Both the position numbers and the translations under genes were made by a program. The notes beneath the pieces are model-generated. The model made no database searches, had not been told where the DNA came from, and was given only the letters and a program-made list of their open reading frames with translations. Positions 24,345 to 33,399 of a stretch of 38,557 bases of DNA are shown here, piece after piece. Origin of the DNA: Streptomyces colonosanans (lineage in GTDB: Bacteria; Actinomycetota; Actinomycetes; Streptomycetales; Streptomycetaceae). Location: contig NZ_MLYP01000075.1 in NCBI RefSeq assembly GCF_001866645.1, forward strand, positions 1-38,557, written 5' to 3'. The number at the start of each line of letters is the position of its first letter. The stretch's first letter is position 1.

Positions 24345-24497
24345 CGACGAGCACCCGAACGCCCTGGCGCTCACAGTCCGGTTGATCCGGTGGGTGCGGG
24401 CCGCGGTCAGGTCGTGGGCGTGGCCGGGCAGTGCGGGCGAGATCCACAGCAGTTGTCCGGCCGGGTCGGTCACCACCTGCACGTTCACCGACCCAGA
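24345..24497 (-). mobile_element. IS5-type (DDE_Tnp_4) transposase fragment
   Basis: The minus strand encodes VNVQVVTDPAGQLLWISPAL and HDLTAARTHRI, characteristic of IS5/IS1647-type actinobacterial transposases. The continuation CERQGVRVLV is in another frame, so the fragment is frameshifted. Only about 50 residues remain, with no visible terminal repeats. It sits in the gap between the GH3 and methyltransferase genes. Confidence 0.7.
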
Positions 24498-24545
24498 GGG
24501 CGGCCGCCCGCGCACTCGGCCTGACCACCTCGGCGGAGACACGGA

Positions 24546-25349
24546 CTACTCTTTCAGACCCACCGCCCCAACGGCGTGGCCTTGCTCGTGAGTGATATCC
24601 GCGCAGTCGGGGTCCGGGCGCCAGTCGGCGGACCTGACCAGGCCCGGTTCGACCAGGCGCAGGCCCTGCAGAAAGCTCCCGATGTGCTCGGGTGAGCGCA
24701 GGTGGTACGTGTTGACGGACTGTGCGTTATACGCATCGACGGCTGTCTTGAGTTCTTCGCTGGTGGCCGTGCCGTCACTCAAGGCCACGTAGCTGCCCCG
24801 TGGCAATGCATCGATCAGCTCGGCCACGATGTGCTCGGGCTCCTCCTCGTCCGAGATCTGCCCCACGATGTTGAGCAGCATCAGACCGATGGGCTGGTCG
24901 AAGTCCAGCGTGTGAGCCGCCTGGCTGAGGATCTTCTGCGGATCGCGCACATCGGCGTCGAGGTAGGCACACTTCCCTTCTGGAGTACTGGACAGCAACG
25001 CGTTGGCGTGGGCGAGGACGACAGGGTCGTTGTCCACGTAGACGACCTTGCTGTCGGGCGCGATGCCCTGGGCGACTTCGTGGGTGTTGTTGGCGGTGGG
25101 CAGCCCGGTACCGATGTCGAGGAACTGACGGATCCCGGCCTCGCGCGTCAGATACCGCACCGCTCGTAGCAGGAAACCCCGTTGTAGGCGGGCGATGGCT
25201 GCGAACTCGGGGAATTTCTGGAGGATCAGGTCGCCGGCCTGGGCGTCCACCAGGTAGTTGTTCTTTCCGCCGAGCAGGTAGTCCCACACACGCGCCGAGT
25301 GGGGCCGATCGGTCTGCAGTCTGCTGTCCCAGTCGTCTCGATCAGTCAT
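24546..25349 (-). CDS. SAM-dependent methyltransferase, DUF574 type
   Basis: A 267-residue protein of the actinobacterial DUF574 methyltransferase family. Typical features are PHSARVWDYLLGGKNNYLVD at the N-terminus, the SAM-binding motif FLDIGTGLPTANNTHEVAQ, VVYVDNDPVV with the ribose-binding Asp, and PIGLMLLNIVGQI. The substrate is not known for most members, of which Streptomyces carries many copies. ATG 25349 matches the family start (MTDRDDWDSRLQTDRPHSAR); no Shine-Dalgarno sequence is seen, so the mRNA may be leaderless. It is co-oriented with the large S8 peptidase gene, but a strong hairpin separates them. Confidence 0.9.
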   Translation of the reverse strand: MTDRDDWDSRLQTDRPHSARVWDYLLGGKNNYLVDAQAGDLILQKFPEFAAIARLQRGFLLRAVRYLTREAGIRQFLDIGTGLPTANNTHEVAQGIAPDSKVVYVDNDPVVLAHANALLSSTPEGKCAYLDADVRDPQKILSQAAHTLDFDQPIGLMLLNIVGQISDEEEPEHIVAELIDALPRGSYVALSDGTATSEELKTAVDAYNAQSVNTYHLRSPEHIGSFLQGLRLVEPGLVRSADWRPDPDCADITHEQGHAVGAVGLKE

Positions 25350-25572
25350 GATCGAAGCATGACACACGGCGGACCTCAGGAAGCTCAACTCCCCTGCCGT
25401 CATTCATCTTTGCTCGTCCATCCATTCATTCCCCTGCGAGGTCGTCCGGCTCGTGGTCGTCCGGGATGCGCGACACAAGATCGGCTCGACGTGGTTCGTC
25501 GGCACCGATCAGGCGCCCATGGCTCACTGTTTGTCCACGGTGGCGCCGTGCGACAACGCCAGCCGGCGCACA

Positions 25573-25617
25573 GTGGTGCGGGCGCAGCGGTCACGGTGAC
25601 CGCCGCGCCCGCACCAC
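25573..25617 (-). terminator. Very strong hairpin terminator after the large S8 peptidase gene
   Basis: Two 22-nt arms (25573-25594 and 25596-25617) are complementary at 21 of 22 positions around a central G, forming an almost unbroken stem. It begins 15 bp beyond the stop codon at 25632. No U-tract follows. Confidence 0.8.
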
Positions 25618-25631
25618 GGGCCCTGGGTTGC

Positions 25632-28600
25632 TCAGCCGGTCCGCAGTCGGTGCACCCCTCCCATCCTGGTGCCGGCGTAGAGCCAGTCACCGTCAGGGCT
25701 GGTGGTCATCGAGATCACGTCCAGGTTCTGGAGGCCACCGGAGACGTTTGTCCAAGTGCGCCCGCCGTTGGTGCTGCGCAGCACTCCACGGCCGCCCTTG
25801 ACCAGGTCGTTCGCGGTGAACGACGAGGTGCCGGCGTAGATCGTGTCCGGGTCCTTCGGGGAGAGGACGATCTCCGAGACCTGGAGTGGCAGGGGGCCGG
25901 TGTCCGTGGTGCGGAAGTGCGCGCCGCCGTCGTCGCTGACCCGGAGCGTGGAGCCGCCGATCACCAGGCGTTTCCCGTCCTTGGAGAGGGTGATGGCGCT
26001 GACCGCCCCGTCGGCGACCTTGGTGACGGTGGCGCCGAAGTCGTCCGAACGGTACAGCCCGTCCGCCGCGCCCAGCCACAGCCGGTCGGGGTCGCGGGGG
26101 TCGGTGGCGATCGCCCGGAATATCCGGTCGTGGTAGAGCTTCTTCCAGGTCTCACCGCCGTCCAGGGTCCGGTAGACCCCGGGGCCGGCGAGGCTCCAGA
26201 AGGTGACGGCCACCCGGTCGTCGTCGACCGGGCCCACCGCCATGTTCAGCGGTGTCTCGTTGGTCCGGGCGCGCTCCTTCCACGTCTTCCCCGCGTCGCC
26301 GCTGCGGTAGACGTAGAAGCTGGAGAGGGCGTCCTTGCGGATCTTCCAGACCGTGTCCGGGTCCTTCGGCGAGACACCGATCTGGCCGATCTTGCGTCCG
26401 AAGTAGGCCTCCGACCCGCTCAGTCCCCACTCGGCGGTCTTCGGGGTGACCGGTCCGGTCGGCAGGGCGGTGCGGTAGATCTCGGAGTCGGTGCCGGCCA
26501 GCAGTTGGGGCTGGTCGGTGTCGAGGACCGCCAGGTCGTAGGCGTTGACCCCCTGGACCCCCACGCGCCGTGGGTCGCTGCCGTCCTTGCCGGTGGTGAA
26601 CATCCCGGCACCCGGTGCGGACCACAGCAGGGAGTCGTCGGTCCAGGGCGAGAGGTCGGACATCACCGAGCCGGTGATGGGCTTGTTCACCACCGTCCAG
26701 GACTTGCCGTGATCCCGGCTGAGGTGCTGCTGGGCCCCGACGGTGAAGACGGCGAGAGTGCCCTTGCGCAGGGTGATCGACTGGAATCCGCCGCTCTCCG
26801 CCCGGTGCAGGTCCTCCCAGTGACCGCCGCCGTCCCGGGAGCCCACGACCTTGTCGTAGGTGATCGCGGCGACCAGGTCCGCATCGGCGGTCAGATGACG
26901 CAGGCGTTCCCCGTCGGGTGCGTCGTACACCCGTTCCGCCGCCGGTGCCTCGCGGTCGTCCAGCACGCCGGGCAGCTTCCACACCGAGGTGGAGCCGCCC
27001 AGGTAGAGCGAGTCACCGCCGATCGCGGCGTCCAGGACCGCCGTGCCGAGCGGGTTGGGCCGCTCGGTCCAGGTGTCGCCGCCGTCGTGGCTGAGCAGCA
27101 CCGCGTCCGCCGTGACGAGCGCAAGCACTCGGGACCCGGGGTCGCGGACCAGGGCGTAGAGGTGGGTGTCGGGAACGTCCAGGCGCTGCCAGGTCCGTCC
27201 GCCGTCGCGGCTGCGGAGGAGCTGCCCCTGGTAGGTGTAGTCGAGCACGCTGTTCACCGCGCCCCCGCCGCCGGTCTGCGCGTTGACGGCGTACCAGAGG
27301 GTGTCCGGATCCCGGGCATCGACCAGCGCGGAGCCGGTGCCGTTCGCCACCGGCAGCCGGGAGAGCTGCCGCCAGGTCGCTCCGGCGTCGTCGGTCTTCC
27401 AGGGGCCCCGGTTGACGTACTGCGTCAGGACCGCGGTGGACGGGTCGGCCTCCGTGGTCGCGATGGTGCCGGCGGCGCCGTTCGGCCCGATGGGCTCCCA
27501 CCGCCGGCCGCCGGGCCGGTTGTCCTCCGGCAGTGCCTCGAAGGCGGAACCGCCGCGCAGCCGCTCGCCGCTTTCGGCCTCGGCGCGCACCGAGACGGTG
27601 TACGTGCCCGCGCGGTCGCCGTCGAGCCGCGCCCGGTACCAGTTGCCGTGGTCGCGCTTGGCCACGCTCTCGACCGGACGGCCTTGCGGGGGTGTCACGG
27701 TCACGGTCGGGGGGCCGGCGAGCGGGGTGCGGCTGAAGATGAACGCGGTGGAGTCACCATCACTGGGATCCGGTGAGGTCTGCACCACCAGCGGCCGGAC
27801 CGCCAGCAGGTAGGGCACCCGCAGGCTGGGCTCGCCGGCCCGCTCCGGGGCGGCGACCAGCCAGCCGGCGAGGTCGCGGTCGGCGCTGGTGCCGACGTCG
27901 CCGGACACCCGCACGGTGACCGACCGGGTGCCGCCGGCCGGGATGGTCACCCGGGCCGGGCTGACGCCGGCGTCGCCCGCGTCCTTCCCGGCCGTCCGGG
28001 TGCTCAGCCGCAGCGTCGTCGACCGGTCGGAGGAGTTGTGCAGGGCGACCTCGCCACTGCGGCTGACCCGGTCCCGGGAGAGGTCCGCCAGACCCAGCGA
28101 GAGTGAGGTCGGGGAAGCGGTGACGGTGGCGTCGGCGGCGTCCGCAACATCCAGCCGGCCGGCGCCCTGCGCGGTCGTCGGGGCACCCTCGACCGAGGTG
28201 GCCGAGCCGATCAGCCGGGCACGGATCTCCTCCGCGGAGGCGCTGGGGTCCAGTTGGCGCAGCAGGGCGGCGGAGGCCGCGGCGTGCGGGGCCGCCATGC
28301 TGGTGCCGGAGAGCCGGTAACTTCCGGGCTCCCACTGCTCCTTCGGCCAGGTGGAGCGGATGTCCACCCCGGGCGCCACCAGGTCGGGCTCCAGCTGGAA
28401 GTGGGGGCCAGGACCGCGCGAGCTGAACGAGGCGATCTGATCGGTCACATCCTGGCCGGAGAGGGATATCTCCACCTTCCCCTTGGCCAGGGCGGCGCTC
28501 AGCTCCGGCCACTGCGTCTCGGCCAGACCCAGGACCACGATCTTGTCCATCCGGAAGCTGTCCCCGGACTGCCGGGCGCCCAGGTCGACCCGTACGGTGC

Positions 28601-29966
28601 CGGGCGTGTCCAGGTCCCCGGTGCCCGCCTCGGCGCGCTGTGGGGCCAGCACCGGGCCGCCGCTGGAGGCGGTGTACCCGAGCAGGGCGATCGCGCCGCG
28701 CTCCTCGGCGAGCCGCGCCTGCTCCAGCAGTTGTAGTCGGACGTCCCGCATGCTCTGCGGCAGCAGTGCGCGGTAGGCGACCACCTTGCCCGTCACGTCG
28801 CCGGCCCGGTCGTAGTCCTGCGCGGTGCCGTCGCCGACGTCGACCAGCTCGCCGGTCACCGGCTTCTGGGGCGGGTTGGCCGAGTACGGCGCGCGGTAGG
28901 TCTGGAGCAGCTCCCGGCGCGGGGTGACCATGTGGGCGGTGGGCAGGGTGAGCCCGCTGGTGGAGGCGCCGACCGAGAGCACGCCGTCGGCGACGGCCGG
29001 GGTGCCCACGGTGCCGGCACCGGGACCGCTGTTCCCGGCCGCGGCGACGACCACAACGCCCAGTTTGCTGGCGGCGGTCGCGGCCCGGCCCAGGGGGTCG
29101 GTGCCGTCGCCCGGACCGCCCAGGCTCATGTTGACCACGTCGGCGCGGTGCGGGTTGCCGGGGTCCACCGCCGCCTCCAGGCCGGCGATGATGTCCGAGG
29201 TGTAGCCGGATCCGTCGGCGTCCAGCACTTTGTACGCGGTGAGCTGCGCGTCGGGGGCGACGCCGAGCACCCCGTCCGGTCGCTGTCCGTCGGCCGCGAT
29301 GATGCCGGCGACGTGCGTACCGTGACCGTTGTCGTCCGTCGGATCGTCGTCGTCGTTGACGAAGTCGTGCCCGCCGACCACCTTGTGGTCCGGGCCGAAG
29401 CCGCCGCCCAGGTCGGGGTGGCTGTAGTCGACGCCGGTGTCGATCACGGCGATGGTGGTGCCCGCGCCGCGGGCTCCAGTGCCGCTGGGGTCCTTGCGCT
29501 GCCAGACCTTCGAGGCGCCGATCAGGTCGACGCTGGTGTCCGTGCTGGCCCGCATCCGGGTGTCGTCGAGTACCGCGGAAACCCCGGGCAGGTCGGCCAG
29601 CCGGCTCCGGTCGGCCGGTGACACGGTGAGGGCCACGCCGTTGACCAGCCCGGTGAGCCGGGCCCGGGGGGTGGCCTCGATCCCCGCATCCCGCACGGCG
29701 GTGAGGAACCGGGTCTGGGCGGTGCGCAGTTCGGCACGCCGTTCCCGTACCTCTCGCACCGCGGAGGCGGAGACCTCACCGCGGGTGTCGATCCGCGCCG
29801 GGTCCACCGACTGGAGGGCGGGGCCGCCGTCGAGTCGTACCAGGACCCGCTCGGTGGCGCTTTCGGTGGTGGCGGATGCTCGGGGGATGCCTTCGGTGGC
29901 AAGCCCGCTCAAGGCCACAGCAAAGGCCATGGCCAGCAAGGCAGTTCGTCTTCGTGAGAGGCGCAT
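25632..29966 (-). CDS. Large secreted S8 subtilase with PA insert and Asp-box propeller
   Basis: A 1444-residue exported protease. A Sec signal (about 1-32) is followed by an inhibitor-like propeptide (to about 150) and a subtilisin domain with D176 (VIDTGVDYSHPD), H215 (NGHGTHVAG) and S556 (GTSMAAPH). A protease-associated insert of about 130 residues lies between His and Ser. An Fn3/CARDB-like region (about 600-800) leads into a C-terminal sortilin/BNR-type propeller (about 830-1444). This propeller has about ten Asp-box motifs, for example TDDAGATW, SRDGGRTW, SHDGGDTW, SRDHGKSW, TLDGGETW and STNGGRTW. The propeller probably binds a protein or sugar surface. ATG 29966 is chosen over 30038 because it puts the signal peptide at the N-terminus. 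The gene is divergent from the TrmB/LuxR-type regulator at 30256. Confidence 0.93.
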   Translation of the reverse strand: MRLSRRRTALLAMAFAVALSGLATEGIPRASATTESATERVLVRLDGGPALQSVDPARIDTRGEVSASAVREVRERRAELRTAQTRFLTAVRDAGIEATPRARLTGLVNGVALTVSPADRSRLADLPGVSAVLDDTRMRASTDTSVDLIGASKVWQRKDPSGTGARGAGTTIAVIDTGVDYSHPDLGGGFGPDHKVVGGHDFVNDDDDPTDDNGHGTHVAGIIAADGQRPDGVLGVAPDAQLTAYKVLDADGSGYTSDIIAGLEAAVDPGNPHRADVVNMSLGGPGDGTDPLGRAATAASKLGVVVVAAAGNSGPGAGTVGTPAVADGVLSVGASTSGLTLPTAHMVTPRRELLQTYRAPYSANPPQKPVTGELVDVGDGTAQDYDRAGDVTGKVVAYRALLPQSMRDVRLQLLEQARLAEERGAIALLGYTASSGGPVLAPQRAEAGTGDLDTPGTVRVDLGARQSGDSFRMDKIVVLGLAETQWPELSAALAKGKVEISLSGQDVTDQIASFSSRGPGPHFQLEPDLVAPGVDIRSTWPKEQWEPGSYRLSGTSMAAPHAAASAALLRQLDPSASAEEIRARLIGSATSVEGAPTTAQGAGRLDVADAADATVTASPTSLSLGLADLSRDRVSRSGEVALHNSSDRSTTLRLSTRTAGKDAGDAGVSPARVTIPAGGTRSVTVRVSGDVGTSADRDLAGWLVAAPERAGEPSLRVPYLLAVRPLVVQTSPDPSDGDSTAFIFSRTPLAGPPTVTVTPPQGRPVESVAKRDHGNWYRARLDGDRAGTYTVSVRAEAESGERLRGGSAFEALPEDNRPGGRRWEPIGPNGAAGTIATTEADPSTAVLTQYVNRGPWKTDDAGATWRQLSRLPVANGTGSALVDARDPDTLWYAVNAQTGGGGAVNSVLDYTYQGQLLRSRDGGRTWQRLDVPDTHLYALVRDPGSRVLALVTADAVLLSHDGGDTWTERPNPLGTAVLDAAIGGDSLYLGGSTSVWKLPGVLDDREAPAAERVYDAPDGERLRHLTADADLVAAITYDKVVGSRDGGGHWEDLHRAESGGFQSITLRKGTLAVFTVGAQQHLSRDHGKSWTVVNKPITGSVMSDLSPWTDDSLLWSAPGAGMFTTGKDGSDPRRVGVQGVNAYDLAVLDTDQPQLLAGTDSEIYRTALPTGPVTPKTAEWGLSGSEAYFGRKIGQIGVSPKDPDTVWKIRKDALSSFYVYRSGDAGKTWKERARTNETPLNMAVGPVDDDRVAVTFWSLAGPGVYRTLDGGETWKKLYHDRIFRAIATDPRDPDRLWLGAADGLYRSDDFGATVTKVADGAVSAITLSKDGKRLVIGGSTLRVSDDGGAHFRTTDTGPLPLQVSEIVLSPKDPDTIYAGTSSFTANDLVKGGRGVLRSTNGGRTWTNVSGGLQNLDVISMTTSPDGDWLYAGTRMGGVHRLRTG

Positions 29967-30255
29967 GGTCCAGTCGTAGCGAGCCACCGGTGTGATCGGC
30001 AACGCTGGGGAAGTCCCCTTGCGGCCATTGGCACTCATAGGCCACGATCATGTGCGGCAACTCAAGGAAGCTGCGGGGAAAGTGGCCGGTGGCCCCGACG
30101 CAGCGCCGATGGTCCGGCCCTGACGGGGCCGCACCTGTCGCCGGGACGACGTGAACGGGGCGTGACCGTCGACGGGCCGCGCGCGGGTTGGTGCCGTGGC
30201 CGGCCTCGTCGAGGCGGGCTTCGAGCACGGTCGTGGTGGTGTCCGGGAGGGTGGC

Positions 30256-31281
30256 GTGGAAGAACCCGACGATGGCGGCAGCCTGAGGGCTGTCGGAGTA
30301 CCCCGGTTCGACGAGGGTGTCTACCGGACGCTGCTCGGGTATCGCGACGCGACCCCCGCTGAGTTGGGCAGGGATCTGGGCTTCCCCACTGACCGAGTGG
30401 ACCGCGCGCTCACCCGGCTTCGGCATCAGGGACTGGTGAGCCGGCTGTCCGGACGGCGACGGCGCTACACCGCCATCGAGCCGGACGCGGCGGTGGAAAC
30501 CCTGGTACGCCACCGCACCACGCAGTTGGAGGCGGTGCGCACCACCGCGATGGAACTGTCGTCGCTGTTCCACTCGGTACAACGCGGGGACGGCCGGGGC
30601 GGTGCCGTGGAACTGCTGGAGGGACCCCAGTCGCTGGGCCGCTGGTTCGTCCGGCTCCAGCACCAGGTCCAGGTGGAGATGCTGGTACTGGACCGGCCGC
30701 CGTACGCGCTGGCGCAGAGCAACCCGATCGAGCCGGCCAGCCTGGCCGGCGGGGTGCGGTGGCGGGGGATCTACACCCCGGAAGCCTTGGAGGTTCCGGG
30801 CGCGTTGGAGGAGATCGAGAGGCTGGCGGCGCTCGGCGAGGAGAGCCGGGTGCTGCCGGACCTCCCGATGAAGCTGGCGATCGCCGACCGCCAGGTGGCG
30901 CTGCTGCCGCTCAGCCTGGACCTGGGCACCTCCCGTGCCCTGCTCGTTCGGGAGTCGACCCTGCTGGACGCGCTGATCGACCTCTTCGAGTGCTACTGGG
31001 AACGGGCGCTGCCCCTCATGCACGGTGGGCAGCCTACGGCCGGTGGGCCGCACCCGGCAGGCGGCCCGGATCCCGCCGGCCCGGACCCTGACGGCCCGGA
31101 CGAGGCGGACCGTGCCCTGGTCGCGTTACTGGCCAGCGGAATGACCGACGCCGCGATCGCCCGCCGCCTGGGTCTGTCCACCCGCACCATGCGCCGCCGC
31201 ACCCGCCGGCTGTTCGACCAACTGTCCGCGAGCAACCGTTTCCAGGCGGGAATCCAGGCGGCCCGCCGGGGCTGGCTGTAG
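30256..31281 (+). CDS. TrmB-like transcriptional regulator with C-terminal LuxR-type HTH
   Basis: A 341-residue DNA-binding protein. The N-terminal winged helix (about 15-70) reads VYRTLLGYRDATPAELGRDL and VDRALTRLRHQGLVSRL, like TrmB-type domains. The middle (about 100-265) is a TrmB-like ligand-sensing region. A Gly/Pro/Asp hinge follows. The C-terminus (about 290-341) is a LuxR-like HTH (GMTDAAIARRLGLSTRTMRRRTRRL). Codon 291 (31126-31128) is TTA, the rare leucine codon read by bldA tRNA, so translation may be developmentally gated. GTG 30256 is preferred because GGGAGGG lies just upstream; GTG 30196 is possible. It is divergent from the large S8 protease, its most likely target. Confidence 0.85.
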   Translation: MEEPDDGGSLRAVGVPRFDEGVYRTLLGYRDATPAELGRDLGFPTDRVDRALTRLRHQGLVSRLSGRRRRYTAIEPDAAVETLVRHRTTQLEAVRTTAMELSSLFHSVQRGDGRGGAVELLEGPQSLGRWFVRLQHQVQVEMLVLDRPPYALAQSNPIEPASLAGGVRWRGIYTPEALEVPGALEEIERLAALGEESRVLPDLPMKLAIADRQVALLPLSLDLGTSRALLVRESTLLDALIDLFECYWERALPLMHGGQPTAGGPHPAGGPDPAGPDPDGPDEADRALVALLASGMTDAAIARRLGLSTRTMRRRTRRLFDQLSASNRFQAGIQAARRGWL

Positions 31282-31389
31282 CCCAAGTCCGGTTGCCCGG
31301 CGCGGGAGAGGGACGAGCGATCCGCGGAGCGGTGCAGGACCGGGGCAACTCCACCAATAGGTCGGATGAATGAGCAGCCGGGTGCCGTC

Positions 31390-31538
31390 GAGGTCGTCCA
31401 TGTTCTACGGGTCCGTGTCTCCAACTGGATCAAGTTGTGGTCGACGTAGGTCGGTGCGTCGGGATTCCGCGACGCGTTGGGATTCTGCTCGACGATCGCG
31501 GCCGCGTCGAAGGCGATCAGTACGTTCAGATCAGCCAT
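31390..31538 (-). pseudogene. 5' fragment of an AidA/PixA-like inclusion-body protein gene
   Basis: The frame starts well (AAGGGGGCAAGAA before ATG 31538). Its first 44 residues, beginning MADLNVLIAFDAAAIVEQNP and continuing ASRNPDAPTYVDHNLIQL, resemble the N-terminus of AidA/PixA inclusion-body proteins. The frame then turns Arg/Ser/Pro-rich, while a different frame offers DDLDGTRLLIHPTYW, which suggests frameshifts. The continuing frame runs antisense into the regulator gene. It begins 31 bp after the ThDP-enzyme stop and was probably co-transcribed with it. The family assignment is from memory. Confidence 0.5.
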
Positions 31539-31569
31539 TTCTTGCCCCCTTGGAGTTCGAGACTTCCGG

Positions 31570-33399
31570 CTACGAGGATTTCGGCACCTTGTAGGCCATG
31601 GCCCGCGGATAGTCGTGCCGGTGCAGGCGGACGCGGACCAGGAGGGGTCCGTCGTTGACCGGATCGTGCGGGTCGGTGAGGCGGGCCAGCAGGTCGTCCA
31701 GCTCCGCGGGGTGGGCGATGCTGAGGCCGCTCGCCGGGGTGTCCCTGCCGGCGAAGACGGCCGCGAGGCGGTCGTAGTGCCAGGGGTGCAGGACGTTGTA
31801 GGGATCCGGCTCGACGGGATCCTGTCCGGCGTAGTAGGCCGGGTGCACCAGCATCTGCTCGATGCCGTAGAAGTGCTCGTTGTCCAGGACGAACACCACC
31901 GAGCGCAGCCCGAGCCGGGTGTGGGTGGAGATCTCCTGGCAGGTCTCCTGGAAGGAGCCGTCGCCGACGAACACCATCGGGCGGGCGCCCTCGCGTTCGG
32001 GGGCGAGCGCGGCGCCGGTGGCGGCGCCGACCGACCAGCCGATGGACAGCCAGCTGACCTGGGACAGGAAGCCGCCCGCGGGCAGGGACAGGTTCATCGA
32101 GCCGATGAGGGAGAACGCGGCGTCGGACACGACCGTCCAGTTCTCCGTGGTCTCCTGGCCCAGAAAGTGGTTGATCCGGTCGAACACGGCGTCGTACTCG
32201 AGTCGTTCGGCATGCCGGGACCGCGCGCCGCTGACGCTCAGCGCCGCGCGGTACTGCGCCAGGCCGGCGGGCCGATCGTCCCTCGCTCCCTGGTAGCTGT
32301 AGGACTCGGCGTAGTAGTCGGCGGACAGGCCCCCGGAGCCGTAGGCCTTCACCAGCGCGTCCTGGAGGGCGGGCAGCAGGTGCACGAGCTGGACGTCGGG
32401 AAAGTAGGAGGTGCCGACGCTGACGCCGCCGTGCGCCGCCATCACCCAGTCGGTGCCGATGCTCTGCTCGCCTTCGAGGTTCTTCGACGTGGACCAGGCC
32501 CCGAGCCCGATCCGGCAGGTGGCCCAGTCCTTGAAGATCGCGTGCACGTCCGGGTGGCTGGCCTTGCCGTTGTAGACGCCGTGGAACTGCGGCAGGTCCT
32601 CGTCCACGACGGCCTTGGCGCCGACAGTCGTGCAGAACGGTACGCCGGTGGCCTCCACCAGGTCGATGAGCTCCCCGCCGAGCCGGTACCGGTCGATCTC
32701 CTCTCCGGGCCACACGATCGGGCGGGGCCTGCCATCCGGGCCGGGGTGCTCCTCGATCAGGGTGAGGATCGCGTGCACAGCGTTCTCCAGCATGGCCTGG
32801 TTGCGTTCGCTGAACGGCCGTTCGCGGCGGACGATCGGCTCCGTCGGGTCGGGGCAGGGCTCGTCCCACAGGTCTTCCATGACCTCCAGGTAGACCGGCC
32901 TGCGCTCGGAAATGCACGCGGTGAGCGCGGCGTCGATCTGGGCGGGCGCCAGGCCCGGGTGGGAGATGACCTGCGCGTTCACGGTGACCTGCCGGTAGAC
33001 GTCCAGGTTGCTCTCCGCGCGGGGGCTCAGGTGCGAGGTGAGCAGGCCGACGGCACGGAAGTTCTGCCACTGCTCGTACGGCGGGCAGGCGTTTACGGCG
33101 ATGAGCGGGACCTGCTCGACGTACGCGCCGCCGCAGGCGTTGAGCAGATTGAACGCGCCCACGCTGTACGTCACCGCCGCCGCGCCCACGCCGTGAATGC
33201 GGGCGTAGGCGTCGGCTGCCTGACCCGCGCCTCCCTCGGTCGGAGTGCCGACCCACTCGATGTCGCCTTCGGCCCGCAGGGTGGCGAGGAACGGGCCGAG
33301 GTGGTTGCCGGGGACGCCGAACAGATGGGTGATGCCCAACTCGGCCAGCCGCAGTGCAAGATAGCGGGCGACCGTGCCAGTGGAGTTGATCGCGCTCAC
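31570..33399 (-). CDS. ThDP-dependent 2-oxo-acid decarboxylase-like enzyme
   Basis: A 609-residue enzyme of the pyruvate/indolepyruvate decarboxylase and acetolactate synthase superfamily. The Pyr domain contains the activating E55 in TPTEGGAGQAADAYAR. The PP domain contains the ThDP/Mg motif GDGSFQETCQE ending in VFVLDNEHFYG (near 465-500). It is about 50 residues longer than typical pyruvate decarboxylases. The usual HH pair of decarboxylases is not obvious (only LLTSHLSP), so the exact reaction is uncertain. The start is GTG 33399, overlapping the stop of the upstream amine-oxidase-like gene by 4 bp. An amino-acid oxidase feeding a 2-oxo-acid decarboxylase is a sensible pathway, but the partner gene here is gutted. 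Confidence 0.85.
   Translation of the reverse strand: MSAINSTGTVARYLALRLAELGITHLFGVPGNHLGPFLATLRAEGDIEWVGTPTEGGAGQAADAYARIHGVGAAAVTYSVGAFNLLNACGGAYVEQVPLIAVNACPPYEQWQNFRAVGLLTSHLSPRAESNLDVYRQVTVNAQVISHPGLAPAQIDAALTACISERRPVYLEVMEDLWDEPCPDPTEPIVRRERPFSERNQAMLENAVHAILTLIEEHPGPDGRPRPIVWPGEEIDRYRLGGELIDLVEATGVPFCTTVGAKAVVDEDLPQFHGVYNGKASHPDVHAIFKDWATCRIGLGAWSTSKNLEGEQSIGTDWVMAAHGGVSVGTSYFPDVQLVHLLPALQDALVKAYGSGGLSADYYAESYSYQGARDDRPAGLAQYRAALSVSGARSRHAERLEYDAVFDRINHFLGQETTENWTVVSDAAFSLIGSMNLSLPAGGFLSQVSWLSIGWSVGAATGAALAPEREGARPMVFVGDGSFQETCQEISTHTRLGLRSVVFVLDNEHFYGIEQMLVHPAYYAGQDPVEPDPYNVLHPWHYDRLAAVFAGRDTPASGLSIAHPAELDDLLARLTDPHDPVNDGPLLVRVRLHRHDYPRAMAYKVPKSS

Noticed and set aside
25299..27776. 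825-codon plus-strand frame opposite the S8 peptidase
   Set aside because: Antisense to the Asp-box propeller and of Gly/Val/Arg-rich shadow composition.
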